Below are positions 24,463 to 32,839 of a DNA stretch of 48,893 nt, piece after piece. Location of the stretch: positions 1-48,893 of the forward strand of contig NZ_NTUP01000067.1 of assembly GCF_002561455.1 (NCBI RefSeq), given 5' to 3'. A model generated the notes under the pieces. The model saw only the letters and a list, made by a program, of their open reading frames with translations, had not been told where the DNA came from and ran no database searches. Numbering within the stretch: position 1 is the first letter of the stretch; every line of letters starts with the position of its first letter. This DNA comes from Bacillus sp. AFS015802 (lineage in GTDB: Bacteria; Bacillota; Bacilli; Bacillales; Bacillaceae_B). The translations under genes and the position numbers were made by a program.

Positions 24463-24999
24463 ATGCATTGCTGGAAAACAATCAATCTCGAAAAACAATT
24501 TGGATTTTACCGAGTCTTTTTACTTTCATCCATCATCATGATGATGGTATTCTCATTAATATACGTACCGATTAACTTACTATTTCCGAGTGCATTTTAT
24601 GATAAGCATTTTCTCGGATTCTTTGTTGGTCTCTTGAGTATCTATCCACTGCATAAATTTTTTCACATCGTGCCGATACTGCCATTTGTGAAAAAAATCA
24701 AATGTAAATGCAACCGAAAGATGTATCTGTTGCCGATTCTCTCGTTGCGGGTGGATCAGCCCATTTCAAAATACCGTTACTTGGTCGCCCTGGTGGCTCC
24801 TTTCTTTGTTCTAAACAGTATTTTGTTATATGGCTGCTTCCATTTCCCACATTATTCGCATTACTTTACCATGCTGATTGCATTCCATTCAGGCATTTGT
24901 GCCATTGACTTTATTTATGCAAAGCAGCTCATGGATTCACCCAAGAATGCATTGATCGAAGAAAATGAAGATGGATATGAAATATTGATTTATCAGTAA
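24463..24999 (+). CDS. yhaJ: DUF3267 (zincin-like) membrane protein, YhaJ-like
   Basis: 178 residues with about four transmembrane helices and a central 'IYPLHKFFHIVP' segment, a degenerate form of the HExxH motif found in DUF3267 putative zincins. The usual Glu is replaced by Lys, so protease activity is doubtful. 'MDSPKNALIEENEDGYEI' closes the protein. Position between yhaI and prsA suggests the B. subtilis yhaJ orthologue. SD GGAGG precedes the ATG. Confidence 0.6.
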   Translation: MHCWKTINLEKQFGFYRVFLLSSIIMMMVFSLIYVPINLLFPSAFYDKHFLGFFVGLLSIYPLHKFFHIVPILPFVKKIKCKCNRKMYLLPILSLRVDQPISKYRYLVALVAPFFVLNSILLYGCFHFPHYSHYFTMLIAFHSGICAIDFIYAKQLMDSPKNALIEENEDGYEILIYQ

Positions 25000-25055
25000 G
25001 GATGATGGATGGCCATTGATGCACTCAATGGAATAAATCATCCTTCTCATATTTT
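24998..25055 (+). terminator. Terminator-like hairpin after the DUF3267 gene
   Basis: AAGGATGAT (24998-25006) pairs with ATCATCCTT (25037-25045), enclosing a second CCATTG/CAATGG stem, followed by a T-rich stretch. Confidence 0.6.
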
Positions 25056-25150
25056 TACGGTTCTATCACAGGTTTCGTTTCTTTACCGGCCCGGAGAACG
25101 TGATTCGTATGAAAAAAGCTTCATTTACATGAATTGGGTGACACTCTTGC

Positions 25151-25184
25151 TACCAATTAGGGAAATAATTTGGTAATGTATAGT
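25151..25184 (+). promoter_or_regulatory. Inverted repeat overlapping a -10 box
   Basis: TACCAATTA (25151-25159) and TAATTTGGTA (25166-25175) form an imperfect palindrome directly upstream of TATAGT (25179-25184). It lies about 30 bp before the start of the 59-residue membrane protein gene and may be an operator for it. Confidence 0.35.
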
Positions 25185-25212
25185 CTATAGGAGATAACGG
25201 GGAGGGGTTTGG

Positions 25213-25392
25213 ATGATCTCCATGTTTTTAGTATTTGCAGTTTTCATCTTATTTTATATAAATAAAATGACAAATGCATTATGTTTACAAAAAGAAATAC
25301 CTGAAGAACGCCAACCTAAAGTGTTTAGAACCATCAATATCCTAATCACCATACTACTGGTCTCTTCCTATATAGAAATTCTATTTACATAG
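25213..25392 (+). CDS. 59-residue two-helix membrane protein, function unknown
   Basis: A short gene encoding two hydrophobic segments (about 3-17 and 41-58) joined by a charged loop ('LQKEIPEERQPK'). I do not recognise the family. Support for it being real: a strong SD (GGGGAGGGG) a few bases before the ATG, a promoter-like sequence with a palindrome upstream, and a strong terminator 14 bp after the stop codon. Nothing about its role can be read from the sequence. Confidence 0.65.
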   Translation: MISMFLVFAVFILFYINKMTNALCLQKEIPEERQPKVFRTINILITILLVSSYIEILFT

Positions 25393-25405
25393 CTTAAATT
25401 GTCAT

Positions 25406-25442
25406 TAAAAAAGCAGATCCGGAAAATCGGATCTGCTTTTTT
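25406..25442. terminator. Bidirectional terminator
   Basis: A 15-bp perfect stem (25407-25421 with 25428-25442), A-rich at the left and T-rich at the right, between the 59-residue protein gene and the first YjcZ-type gene. Confidence 0.92.
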
Positions 25443-25454
25443 CATCTATTTAAA

Positions 25455-25550
25455 TTAGCAAACGTATGCTGCACCAATGATGATTAACAAAATGAATAAT
25501 ACTACGATTAACGCGAAACCTCCGCCGTACCCGCCGCAAGCACCTGACAT
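25455..25550 (-). CDS. YjcZ-type mini membrane protein (copy 1)
   Basis: 31 residues: a short Gly/Cys-rich head (MSGACGGYGGGFA), then one hydrophobic helix (LIVVLFILLIIIGAAYV) and a final Cys. This is the pattern of the YjcZ/YczN-type 'tiny transmembrane' sporulation proteins of Bacillus. GGAGG lies 8-9 bp before the ATG. It is one of three tandem copies on the minus strand. Confidence 0.8.
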   Translation of the reverse strand: MSGACGGYGGGFALIVVLFILLIIIGAAYVC

Positions 25551-25601
25551 ATGCGCTTCCTCCTTTCATGTATGAAAAGCATTAACATATGAATATGAAG
25601 C

Positions 25602-25636
25602 AAAAGGGGCCAGCCTTACTTAAAGGTGTTGCCCCC
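25602..25636 (-). terminator. Terminator of YjcZ copy 2
   Basis: On the minus strand GGGGC (25635-25631) pairs with GCCCC (25610-25606), with an inner CCTT/AAGG stem, followed by TTTT. Confidence 0.7.
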
Positions 25637-25678
25637 TCTTACAGTCTTTATCCGATAAATCTAAACCCCGAGGCTAAA

Positions 25679-25762
25679 TTATAGCCATGCTGCACCTACA
25701 ATGATTAACAGGATGAACAGTACTACGATTAACGCGAAACCTCCGCCGTATGCGTGACCCAT
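25679..25762 (-). CDS. YjcZ-type mini membrane protein (copy 2)
   Basis: 27 residues (MGHAYGGGFALIVVLFILLI, then IVGAAWL). One transmembrane helix after a Gly-rich head. SD AAAGGAGGTGG lies 4-5 bp before the ATG. The DNA coding for the helix is nearly identical to that of copy 1, which indicates recent duplication. It has its own terminator. Confidence 0.8.
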   Translation of the reverse strand: MGHAYGGGFALIVVLFILLIIVGAAWL

Positions 25763-25848
25763 AACTTTCCACCTCCTTTGAAGCGCTACTTTATCTTATT
25801 CAAGTTAGCTGCCATTTGTTTTAGGCTATTGTCATAAATTTAATTTTT

Positions 25849-25935
25849 TTAGTAAATATATGCGGCACCAACGATGATTAATAAGATGAACAGCACTACG
25901 ATTAACGCAAATCCAGAATTGTATCCACAGCTCAT
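25849..25935 (-). CDS. YjcZ-type mini membrane protein (copy 3)
   Basis: 28 residues: MSCGYNSGFA head and a LIVVLFILLIIVGAAYIY helix. The frame is open upstream to 26046, but AAGGAGG lies 8 bp before the ATG at 25935, which gives the family's usual size. Divergent from prsA. Confidence 0.8.
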   Translation of the reverse strand: MSCGYNSGFALIVVLFILLIIVGAAYIY

Positions 25936-26122
25936 ATTTATTACCTCCTTTTCTCTCTTCGCTCTTATCATATGAAGGAACCTGGGAAGTGGGTGTGTAA
26001 AATGCCCATTTTTCTGAAGATTAGTTTGGAAAATATTTTTTTTCATGGAAAAAGTGTGTTATAGTATGTTTTGTAGAAAATTGACAAGCCATCAAACGAA
26101 TATAGTGTAGGAGTTGGTCACC

Positions 26123-27076
26123 ATGAAAAAATGGATCATTTCAGTATCATTGGCTGCCGGAGTCGTTGGACTAGCCGGATGCAGCGGGGACGATGCTGAA
26201 GGAAACAGTGACGTTGTTGCAACAACAAAAGCCGGAGACGTAACAAAAGATGAACTATACAAATCAATGAAGCAAAAATTCACTCCGCAAATGGAACAAG
26301 CCCTTCAGGAACTCGTTTATACAAAAGTCCTGGATGAGAAGTATGATGTGACAAAAGAGGAAGTTGATGAAAAGCTGAATGAAGCAAAAGATCAACTCGG
26401 ACCTCAATTCGATATGTTCTTACAACAATATAATCTGGACGAAAAGTCGTTCAAGCAGTATTTAAAGCTTCAATTACTTCAAGAAAAAGCCGCTATATCC
26501 GATGTCAAAGTCACGGATAAAGAAGTGAAAGAATACTACGAGAAATGGAAACCGGATATTAAAGTACGCCATATCCTTGTAGAAGATGAAAAGACAGCGA
26601 AAGAAGTCAAACAGAAATTGGCTGATGGAGCGAAATTCGAAGACCTGGCCAAGGAATACTCCACAGATCCAGGTTCTGCTGAAAACGGTGGAAGCTTAGG
26701 ATGGGTGGACTACGCCGGTCGTCAAAACTTTGTTCCTGAATTCTCCAAAGCACTTGACACTCTCGAAAAAGGGAAAGTGAGTGAGCCGATCAAGACAGAA
26801 TATGGCTACCACATCATCGAAGTGACAGACAAAAAAGAAAAGAAATCCTTTGACGAAATGAAGAAGGAAATCGAAAAAGAATTGAAGCTTTCCAAAGTGG
26901 ATCCTCAAAAAATCCAGGAAGCAATGAAAGCCGAAATTGAAAAAGCGGACCTGAACATTAAAGATAAAGACCTTAAGAAGGCATTTGATCAAGTGCTGAA
27001 TCCGCCGGCGGCACCTGAAGGCGGAGAAACACCTGCACCTGAAGGTGAAGCTCCTGCAACGGAAAAAGCGGAATAA
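26123..27076 (+). CDS. prsA: Foldase lipoprotein PrsA
   Basis: 317 residues. A signal peptide with a lipobox (VGLAGC) gives lipidated Cys20. The chaperone-like N-terminal and C-terminal regions flank a parvulin rotamase domain at about 146-235 ('VRHILVEDEKTAKEV', 'FEDLAKEYSTDPGSAENGGSLGW', 'YGYHIIEVTD'). PrsA folds exported proteins at the membrane-wall interface. The tail (about 294-317) is rich in Pro, Glu and Ala. A TTG three codons upstream overlaps the SD (GTAGGAG), so the ATG at 26123 is taken. Hpr, encoded nearby, represses exoprotein genes in B. subtilis; regulation of prsA here is not visible. Confidence 0.93.
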   Translation: MKKWIISVSLAAGVVGLAGCSGDDAEGNSDVVATTKAGDVTKDELYKSMKQKFTPQMEQALQELVYTKVLDEKYDVTKEEVDEKLNEAKDQLGPQFDMFLQQYNLDEKSFKQYLKLQLLQEKAAISDVKVTDKEVKEYYEKWKPDIKVRHILVEDEKTAKEVKQKLADGAKFEDLAKEYSTDPGSAENGGSLGWVDYAGRQNFVPEFSKALDTLEKGKVSEPIKTEYGYHIIEVTDKKEKKSFDEMKKEIEKELKLSKVDPQKIQEAMKAEIEKADLNIKDKDLKKAFDQVLNPPAAPEGGETPAPEGEAPATEKAE

Positions 27077-27079
27077 ATC

Positions 27080-27121
27080 AAAAAGGACTGACGGCCATAT
27101 GCGGCCATCAGTCCTTTTTGT
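27080..27121 (+). terminator. Terminator of prsA
   Basis: A stem of about 16 bp with one mismatch (27081-27096 with 27103-27118) has an A-run before and a T-run after it. Confidence 0.9.
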
Positions 27122-27127
27122 CTCCTA

Positions 27128-27307
27128 TCAAGACGTTAGTTGACGTCTCTTCTCTTTTTCCTCTTCCATACGATGAATATAAACTTCTCCTTCTTTTTCA
27201 ATCCATTCATCTTCCAGCGACTTTTCTTCCTTCGCCGATTTTATCGTCATAAAGGCACTTCCGAAAATCCCTGCTACAACCAGGTACATCCAAATAGGCA
27301 GTGTCAA
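27128..27307 (-). CDS. yhaL: YhaL, sporulation membrane protein
   Basis: 59 residues. One N-terminal transmembrane helix ('LPIWMYLVVAGIFGSAFM') and a highly charged tail ('EWIEKEGEVYIHRMEEEKEKRRQ') match the Spore_YhaL family. The longest frame runs to 27361, and an internal ATG at 27316 is immediately preceded by AGGAG with no spacing. The TTG at 27307 is 9 bp after AAGGAG and gives the usual YhaL length, so I chose it. Downstream of yhaM but separated from it by the yhaM terminator. Confidence 0.72.
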   Translation of the reverse strand: MTLPIWMYLVVAGIFGSAFMTIKSAKEEKSLEDEWIEKEGEVYIHRMEEEKEKRRQLTS

Positions 27308-27383
27308 TTGCTTCATCTCCTTATAGGTTTGTCCTCTTTTATTTTCACTATATGAGGACAAGGATCAAAACATGACCATAAAA

Positions 27384-27412
27384 TCAAATAAGACCCGATC
27401 AAAGACCGGGTC
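27384..27412 (-). terminator. Terminator of the yhaONM unit
   Basis: On the minus strand GACCCG (27412-27407) pairs with CGGGTC (27397-27392), then a T-rich tail, directly after the yhaM stop codon. Confidence 0.75.
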
Positions 27413-27420
27413 CCATCCTT

Positions 27421-28362
27421 TTATTTATGAAACGTTGGTTTATAGAACGAACGGTTATCAAGGGCGAATACTCTTTCCGTATATTCACCCGGCTTTACCC
27501 GCTCAAGAGCGCGATCGAGCATATTCATCTTCGCGTCTACATTGTCAATGTAATGAAGGATCTCCGCTTCACGGATAAGTGGCGGCTTAGGACTTCCCCA
27601 CTCGGCTTTACCGTGGTGACTCAGCACGAGATGTTGAAGAATCATGACTTCTTCTCCTTCGATTCCCAGTTCATCCGCAGCTTTCCCTATTTCATTCACC
27701 ATGATGGAGATATGACCGATCAGATTCCCTTCAATCGTATACGTTGTCGAGGTAGGACCTGACAGCTCGATGACTTTTCCTAAATCATGCAGGATCACCC
27801 CGGCATAGAGAAGGTCCGAATCCAGGGAAGGATAAAGCCCCGCAATGGCTTTCGAAAGATCCAGCATCGATACAACGTGGTACGCAAGGCCGGATACAAA
27901 TTCATGATGGTTCTTTGTAGCCGCCGGGTATTCCAGGAAAGGCTTTTGATATTTTTTGATCAGGTGTCTCGTGATACGCTGTATGTTCGGGTTTCTCATT
28001 TCAAAAATGTATTGTGTGATTTTACTTGTCATTTCATCGATGCTTACAGGCGCCGTTTCAAGGAAGTCTGAAATCGCATAGCCATCGGCAGGGGAAGCAG
28101 GCCGGATCTGTTTGATTTTAAGCTGATTCTTTCCACGGTAACTGTGTATGTCACCCACTACCCTTACAATCGTTTCAGGCTGGTATGCCCTCTCATCCTG
28201 CTCAGAAGCATCCCAAAGCTTGGCTTCCATATCTCCGCTCTTATCTTGCAGGATCAAGGTCAAAAACGGCTTTCCCGTATTTGTGGTACCCTTGGTCATC
28301 TGCTTGATTAATAGTGGCAAGTCAATCGTCTCACCGACATTAAAATGTGTAATTCCTGACAT
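27421..28362 (-). CDS. yhaM: 3'-5' exoribonuclease YhaM
   Basis: 313 residues: an N-terminal OB-fold nucleic-acid-binding domain (about 10-90, '[22 protein letters not shown]') and an HD phosphohydrolase domain (about 150-290) with His-Asp at 192-193 ('VILHDLGKV') and supporting '[11 protein letters not shown]' and '[15 protein letters not shown]'. It degrades RNA, and single-stranded DNA, from the 3' end. The B. subtilis protein is nearly identical in the HD region. GGAGGAG lies 5 bp before the ATG at 28362; the extension to 28380 contains the SD. It follows yhaN by about 145 bp. Confidence 0.93.
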   Translation of the reverse strand: MSGITHFNVGETIDLPLLIKQMTKGTTNTGKPFLTLILQDKSGDMEAKLWDASEQDERAYQPETIVRVVGDIHSYRGKNQLKIKQIRPASPADGYAISDFLETAPVSIDEMTSKITQYIFEMRNPNIQRITRHLIKKYQKPFLEYPAATKNHHEFVSGLAYHVVSMLDLSKAIAGLYPSLDSDLLYAGVILHDLGKVIELSGPTSTTYTIEGNLIGHISIMVNEIGKAADELGIEGEEVMILQHLVLSHHGKAEWGSPKPPLIREAEILHYIDNVDAKMNMLDRALERVKPGEYTERVFALDNRSFYKPTFHK

Positions 28363-28508
28363 CTCTTCTCCTCCGTCCAAGTGGAATGGTAGTTTCAGTA
28401 TATCATAGATTGATTAAGAACAAGGTTGGAAAGGGTTGGAGGCCGTCTCCAAATCCTCCTGAATCCTGCTATTCTGAGCTGACTGCCCCATACAGGTCCG
28501 TCCCTCCC

Positions 28509-31481
28509 TTAGGTAGTCCGGATGGGTTCCCTGCGGTGCAGGACAATGATTTCATCGTCGGCAAAGGAATGTTTGATATGAGGGTGGCAGGTAAAGAACA
28601 ATACCTGATGGTCCTTTGCCACCTTTCTTAGGAGCTTAAGAAATGACTGTGTCCTCGACAAGTCAAAATTGACTACTCCGTCATCAATCAGGACAGGCAA
28701 GGGATAATGGTCACCCATCGATTGAACGAGGGCAAACCGGATCGAAATGAACAGCTGTTCTTTCGTTCCTTGACTGAGTTCGACTGCATGAAAGACGGTC
28801 CCGTCCCCTCTCTCGACCTTGATCATTTCATCCTCGAGTAAGAAAATACGGTGATAATGTCCTTCTGTCAGATCCCTGAAGTTTTCTTCTGCAAGCTGAA
28901 TGACTTTCGGCATTTTGGTTTTCTGGTATAACTCCATTGTTTTTCTCAGGGAGAATCCGGCAAGTGTATATTTGGCCCACTCAAAGGCAAGTTCCTGAAG
29001 TTCGGCTTTTTTACTTTGAAATTCCTGAAGGATCGCAGAATAGCTCTTTCCTTCCTCTAACGTTTTGATTTCATATGAAAGGGAGGCAAGCTCTTTTTGA
29101 TGAGCGGACAGCTCTATGGACAGCTTATCGATGGCGTCTGAGATCCGGGTTGATTCTTTCCTGCTTTCTTCCAGTGATTCAAATGCAAGAAACGTATCAA
29201 GGGTTTTTTGGGTCAATCTCGTTTTCATTCCCTTGTATTGGGACCATAGCCCGTTCCTTTCCTCGATCTTCTGCGCCTTTTCCCGGAATTCGATTTCCCC
29301 TTTGCAATCAGCTGCCTCCATAAGGACGTGAATATCCTCACGAATTTTTCCTAATTCTTTGGAAAGCTTTTCAGTTTCAAGCGACAAAGGCTCCAATTCA
29401 GCCGTAAGATTTTCGGCGACGAGCTGACGTTTCTCGAGATCCTGTATGATTTTTTTAAACTGGATAAGGGCTTCGTCCATCGTGGTGAACGTAAGGGAGT
29501 GCTGTTGAAACCAGTCCTGACATTCTTCTGTGTAACCCTTCAATTTCCCGGCTGTGTGAACTTCATCTTCGGATAATTGGGTAAATGTTTCATAGGAAGA
29601 GACTAATTCTTTCATTTTGGAGAAAGCATCACGGAGCCACTTCCAATGGAATTCATCTGGTAAGTATAATTCCCTTTTCAGGTGCAACAATCTTTCTTCT
29701 CCAAGGGATATCCCTTGTTCAAGCTCTTCCCGCCTTCCACTGAGCTTTTGGATTTTCCCTTCCTGCTCTTCTAACGAAAGGATGCGCTGCTTCCATTCGT
29801 TCCGGTATTCGATTTGTTCCTTGAGGCTTTGTTCCGCCATGTCATGAAATGCATATTCCGTACTCCCCCCGGGCTGAAACTCCTTTGCCCTTTCCTTGAT
29901 TTTTTGCAGGGATAGGGATTCCTTCCCGAGACTCCTCCTTGCCTGTAAGCCTGTTGCACCGATCGCCACAAGAAGCAGCAGGCTCATCCCGGCCAGGAGC
30001 CAATTACCAGAGGCTAATCCCCAGGCACCGACTCCCATTGAAATCAGGAGTGCTCCTGCACTGATAAGCAACTGACGGGAGAATGAAGCTTTTTTTCTGT
30101 GATAGTTTCCCTCTGCTTCTTTCACTTGCATGTTCATCCAATTTATCTGTTCCCTCGAAGCAGCCCCTGCAGAATGAGCCTTGACCTTTCGTTGTAACTC
30201 CTGATATTCATCCTCTTCCATCAACCGGGTTTCTAAGCTTTCACATTTCTTTTCCACTGCTTGAAGTTCTTCCGCTGCTTCTTCTTGAAGTTTCTTCAAG
30301 CTTTCCAGGTCGTGGAGTAGTTTGGACTGGCGTTCCAGTGCTTGTTCGATGTTTTCAGACATCATGAGGCTCGTATTCAGTCCCGGAATGTTTTCCATCT
30401 CGATCTTGAGCCCTAATTCCCTGATCGTGTCATTGATTTTACGTTGCAGTATTTTCAGTTCCCTGCTTCGTTCCCCGCTTCTTTCTTTCCATTTTTGATA
30501 AAGAGATTGCTGTGACAACATCTTTTCCATAAACGGAATGTCGTCTTTTAACGAGAAGTTCCGTTTTTCCTCTTCTAGTTTCTCCTGTAATTTCTCTTGT
30601 TTTTCGATCAGAGTCTCGAGATAGGCCGATGTTTGTCTTTCTGCGATTTTCAGCTCGTTCAGCCTTTCTAATCCTTTTGCAGGGAAGTCGATGTCTTTCA
30701 GCTGTGAAAGGCGCTCTTCCGCTTCTTTGAATTGGGTTAGGGTATCCCAATTTTCATTGGCGGAAACCAGATTTTCTCTCCTTACAGAGAGTTCTCCCTT
30801 TTCCCTCTCCATTGCCGAGATGGCTGCCTCCAAGGATCGCCGTCTGGCAATGAGGGGCAGGTACTGTTCGTTTTTCTCTTTTCCTTCCCTTACTCGTTTC
30901 TCAAGCGCTTTAAGTTGGGAGAGCACCTCGTTGATCTTTGGCTTCCTGCCTGATTTCTTAAACAGCTGATCCCTTTCCTTCTGCCAGTCCTGCTCCTGCT
31001 TCAGAAGGAGGTCCGACCCTGTTGAGCCTGCTGCGAAGAGATAGCGGTTCAGTTCTTCTTTTTTGAGCCGCTGGATGTTTTGGAGGCCTTCGAGGTTGAA
31101 GGAAAAAATGTTCTGGTAAGTCGACCGGTCCATCTTCCCGAGCAATTGTTGAAGGGTTTCCTCCCCTTCCATTCTCCCGTCTTCGAATTGGACGGTTACG
31201 TCGCCTGTTGCCTTCCCTTTGATTCGTTCGATGCTCACTATCCCTTGATCCTCTATTTGACAAAGGATCTTCCCTCCATACTCTGCAGATGATTTCGGGA
31301 CGTATCTCAACAAAGACTGCTGCTTGGTTGGAAAACCGAATAAAATGCTGTGAATGAATGACATGATCGTCGATTTCCCTGCTTCATTTTCTCCATAGAA
31401 TAATTGAAGTTCCTTCAGTGTATAATGCTTGTTTTCTATTTTTCCATATCCATAAATATAGAGTTCCCTCAGTTTCAACAT
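28509..31481 (-). CDS. yhaN: YhaN, SMC/Rad50-like ATPase with transmembrane hinge
   Basis: 990 residues. The N-terminal ABC ATPase half has Walker A ENEAGKST (31-38). Long coiled coils (about 160-465 and 515-800) surround a central hydrophobic pair of transmembrane helices (about 469-489 and 493-511) where SMC-type proteins have a hinge or zinc hook. The C-terminal half carries the signature LSQGTKEQ (902-909) and Walker B LPVLIDD (928-934). It pairs with the YhaO nuclease as a Rad50/Mre11-like or SbcC/SbcD-like complex, apparently membrane anchored. SD GGAGGTGATGG precedes the ATG, 16 bp after the yhaO stop codon. Confidence 0.88.
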   Translation of the reverse strand: MLKLRELYIYGYGKIENKHYTLKELQLFYGENEAGKSTIMSFIHSILFGFPTKQQSLLRYVPKSSAEYGGKILCQIEDQGIVSIERIKGKATGDVTVQFEDGRMEGEETLQQLLGKMDRSTYQNIFSFNLEGLQNIQRLKKEELNRYLFAAGSTGSDLLLKQEQDWQKERDQLFKKSGRKPKINEVLSQLKALEKRVREGKEKNEQYLPLIARRRSLEAAISAMEREKGELSVRRENLVSANENWDTLTQFKEAEERLSQLKDIDFPAKGLERLNELKIAERQTSAYLETLIEKQEKLQEKLEEEKRNFSLKDDIPFMEKMLSQQSLYQKWKERSGERSRELKILQRKINDTIRELGLKIEMENIPGLNTSLMMSENIEQALERQSKLLHDLESLKKLQEEAAEELQAVEKKCESLETRLMEEDEYQELQRKVKAHSAGAASREQINWMNMQVKEAEGNYHRKKASFSRQLLISAGALLISMGVGAWGLASGNWLLAGMSLLLLVAIGATGLQARRSLGKESLSLQKIKERAKEFQPGGSTEYAFHDMAEQSLKEQIEYRNEWKQRILSLEEQEGKIQKLSGRREELEQGISLGEERLLHLKRELYLPDEFHWKWLRDAFSKMKELVSSYETFTQLSEDEVHTAGKLKGYTEECQDWFQQHSLTFTTMDEALIQFKKIIQDLEKRQLVAENLTAELEPLSLETEKLSKELGKIREDIHVLMEAADCKGEIEFREKAQKIEERNGLWSQYKGMKTRLTQKTLDTFLAFESLEESRKESTRISDAIDKLSIELSAHQKELASLSYEIKTLEEGKSYSAILQEFQSKKAELQELAFEWAKYTLAGFSLRKTMELYQKTKMPKVIQLAEENFRDLTEGHYHRIFLLEDEMIKVERGDGTVFHAVELSQGTKEQLFISIRFALVQSMGDHYPLPVLIDDGVVNFDLSRTQSFLKLLRKVAKDHQVLFFTCHPHIKHSFADDEIIVLHRREPIRTT

Positions 31482-31497
31482 CCATCACCTCCGTGTT

Positions 31498-32700
31498 TTA
31501 CCGTTTGCCCTCTAGTAAGTGCTTCGTTTCTTCTATGAGAGTGATCACGTCCTCTTCCTCTATCGTGTCGAGAAACCGGTAGATGGAAGGGTGTTCATAT
31601 AATTCTGCCAAAGCTTCCTTCCACTCTTCAGCCTCCAAATGTTCAAGGGTCCCCATCACTTCCTGTTTAAAGGGATCCCGTTCACGAGAGTCTGTACTGC
31701 CGGTTGACCGCCGTATGGAATGAACCCATCTCAGCTCCCCCTGACCTTCACTATCAGACTGCAATGCTTCCAGAAGATCGCCATTTTCAATCTTGACCAT
31801 CATGTCCGCGGGCAGGGATTCTTCATCGGTTAAGATGATTTCGATCAAATTCTCTCCTCCCAGGGATTCCATCGCCTGCTGAATACGATGATACACCTCA
31901 CCGAACCGAAGAGCCCCTGAAAGGGATACGGTGCATGTTTCCCATATCAGGTCGTGGGAAGGGATAAACGACAGCTCTGTATGATGTTCACCAAGCACGA
32001 CTTCATAGCATCCCTTTGCGCCGGTTTCCTTCCGGTGCCTTCCCTGGATGTTCCCGGGATAGACGATATACGGCTCTTCATGTAAGATCCTGCGTTCATG
32101 AATGTGCCCCAGTGCCCAATAATGGTAATTCTTCTCTAATAATTCGCCTATCGTAAAAGGGGCGTACGTTTCATGAGAAGAATGAATGCTTCCTTCACTG
32201 CCATGCAGGATCCCGATCGTATACCGACCCTTCACCGCTTTAGGGTATTCGTCGATCCTTCTTTCCCTGATATGTCTCGTGCCGTAGCTGAAACCCACTA
32301 TATCCACCATTTCCCCATTCCTGGTGATGAGCTGCTTCACTTCCGTATCCTTATCAAAGACATGAATATTGTCCGGCATATCAAGATCCAATCGATGGCT
32401 CCCCAGATGATCATGATTTCCGTGTACGACATATACAGGAATACCGCCTGCATGCAGGAGTTGAAACTGCTTCAATAATTTCGCCTGCGCCCGGATGCTC
32501 CGGTCTTCTTCATCAAATAGATCCCCACTTATGATCATAAAGTCGATTTCTCTTTCAACGGCTTCTTTCACCACTTTTTCAAACGAAGCAAAGGTACTAT
32601 TATGTATCCGATCAAACACTTCCCGCGGTAAATGCTTCAGTCCTGTAAACGGACTGTCCAGATGTAAATCTGCAACATGAAAAAACCGGATGTTCTCCAT
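31498..32700 (-). CDS. yhaO: YhaO, Mre11/SbcD-like metallophosphoesterase
   Basis: 400 residues. A calcineurin-type phosphoesterase domain occupies about 1-230, with the motifs VADLHLDSPF (Asp11, His13), ISGDLFDEED, VHGNHDH and 'GHIHERRI', all intact. The C-terminal part (about 250-400) resembles the capping region of Mre11/SbcD nucleases. Expected to be the nuclease partner of YhaN in DNA-end processing. The frame is open to 32718, but GGGAGGGG sits just before the ATG at 32700. First gene of yhaO-yhaN-yhaM. Confidence 0.88.
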   Translation of the reverse strand: MENIRFFHVADLHLDSPFTGLKHLPREVFDRIHNSTFASFEKVVKEAVEREIDFMIISGDLFDEEDRSIRAQAKLLKQFQLLHAGGIPVYVVHGNHDHLGSHRLDLDMPDNIHVFDKDTEVKQLITRNGEMVDIVGFSYGTRHIRERRIDEYPKAVKGRYTIGILHGSEGSIHSSHETYAPFTIGELLEKNYHYWALGHIHERRILHEEPYIVYPGNIQGRHRKETGAKGCYEVVLGEHHTELSFIPSHDLIWETCTVSLSGALRFGEVYHRIQQAMESLGGENLIEIILTDEESLPADMMVKIENGDLLEALQSDSEGQGELRWVHSIRRSTGSTDSRERDPFKQEVMGTLEHLEAEEWKEALAELYEHPSIYRFLDTIEEEDVITLIEETKHLLEGKR

Positions 32701-32803
32701 GAAATCCCCTCCCTGCACTACGAATATACGTTCTTATATTCATCCATTATATCCTAAAACCGGGGAAGATTTCAGTATGTATTCACAATTTACCCCATTC
32801 ATG

Positions 32804-32835
32804 TAAAAAGGCTGCCCTAAATAGGAGGCAGCCTT
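32804..32835 (-). terminator. Terminator of yhaQ-yhaP
   Basis: On the minus strand AAGGCTGCC pairs with GGCAGCCTT, followed by a T-run, just after the yhaP stop codon. Confidence 0.88.
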
Positions 32836-32839
32836 CCAC

